This document shows, in pieces, positions 63,821-64,000 of a stretch of 64,000 nt of DNA. Made by a program: the position numbers and the translations under genes. Origin of the DNA: Cyanobium sp. FGCU6 (lineage in GTDB: Bacteria; Cyanobacteriota; Cyanobacteriia; PCC-6307; Cyanobiaceae); contig JANWUR010000017.1 in the NCBI GenBank assembly GCA_024958655.1, positions 1 through 64,000 on the forward strand, written 5' to 3'. How positions within the stretch are numbered: position 1 is the stretch's first letter; each line of letters starts with the position of its first letter. The notes beneath the pieces were generated by a model. It made no database searches. It saw nothing but the letters and a program-made list of their open reading frames with translations, and was not told the origin of the DNA.

Positions 63821-64000
63821 ATGACAGCATCAAGTATCGAGTGGACCGAGTTGACTTGGAATCCTACTACTGGATGTACCAAGTACTCTAGTGGCTGCAA
63901 GTATTGCTACGCTGAGATTATGTCTAAAAGACTGAACGCAATGGGAGTCGAGAAGTACAAAGATGCTTTCCAGGTTCGAATTCATCCTAACCAGTTATTA
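63821..64000 (+). CDS. Three-Cys-motif (DUF5131, phage Gp37/Gp68-like) protein, cut by window end
   Basis: The first 60 codons of a gene that runs past the window. The protein begins [19 protein letters not shown] and has C19, C26 and C29 in the CX6CX2C pattern that names the family ([17 protein letters not shown]), a layout related to iron-sulfur binding in radical SAM proteins. The ATG follows the tcmP stop without a gap. Such genes occur in phages and mobile islands next to tcmP. The function is unknown, and the rest of the protein could not be seen. Confidence 0.85.
   Translation, partial: MTASSIEWTELTWNPTTGCTKYSSGCKYCYAEIMSKRLNAMGVEKYKDAFQVRIHPNQLL

Overview
The window is a stretch of a high-GC picocyanobacterial chromosome (Cyanobium / cluster-5 Synechococcus type). 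Three things point there. It carries cyanobacteria-specific genes: Gap2-type GAPDH, PsbQ lipoprotein, Tic20-like protein, HpsJ-like protein, DUF3134, and an AbrB-free, densely packed pilB-pilT-pilC group. It also has the order dnaN - PRC-like protein - purL - purF - (gt4/pcs) - gyrA/parC - TPR - queG - DUF502 - nusB - ftsY - PP2C phosphatase - argH - RRM protein - dus - grpE - dnaJ - rsgA - ybaB - murB - murC - gap2, which I recall (from memory, not checked) as the origin-proximal block of Prochlorococcus and marine Synechococcus. Codon third positions are strongly G/C except in a few clear islands.

Layout. 1-680: AT-rich edge and a decayed MNT nucleotidyltransferase / HI0074-like pair. 850-7948: gap2, murC-murB, ybaB, rsgA, TusA-like, dnaJ, grpE. 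8141-11918: type IV pilus motor genes pilB, pilT, pilC. 11928-16364: BaiN-like flavoprotein, dusA, RRM protein, argH. 16397-23404: PP2C phosphatase, ftsY, nusB, DUF502, HpsJ-like, queG, TPR protein. 23460-33749: type II topoisomerase A subunit, phytochelatin-synthase-like protein, glycosyltransferase, purF, purL, PRC-like protein, dnaN. 33750-34186: a 437-bp gene-free gap with a cluster of DnaA-box-like 9-mers, the best oriC candidate. 34187-43858: thrC, DUF1400 protein, ABC1 kinase, recN, SDR, uvrA. 43986-45044: a low-GC sulfotransferase-like gene. 45123-61252: LCP protein, purT, small membrane proteins, mraY, argG, rpsF, Tic20-like, aroE, dnaK, a ThiO-like oxidase with psbQ, sulfiredoxin, purU, O-antigen-ligase-like protein, radical SAM protein. 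61212-64000: an intact integron integrase (intI), about 400 bp of non-coding sequence with recombination-site-like structure, then a low-GC two-gene unit: tcmP and a three-Cys-motif (DUF5131 / Gp37-Gp68) gene cut by the window end.

Most genes are housekeeping: central carbon (gap2), purine synthesis (purF, purL, purT, purU), arginine (argG, argH), peptidoglycan (murB, murC, mraY), chaperones (dnaK, dnaJ, grpE), replication and repair (dnaN, gyrA/parC, recN, uvrA). The part most likely to be new is the right end: an integron integrase running in the same direction as the genes behind it, followed by a TcmP/three-Cys pair of foreign composition. The cargo function is not established, and the recombination sites are only candidates.
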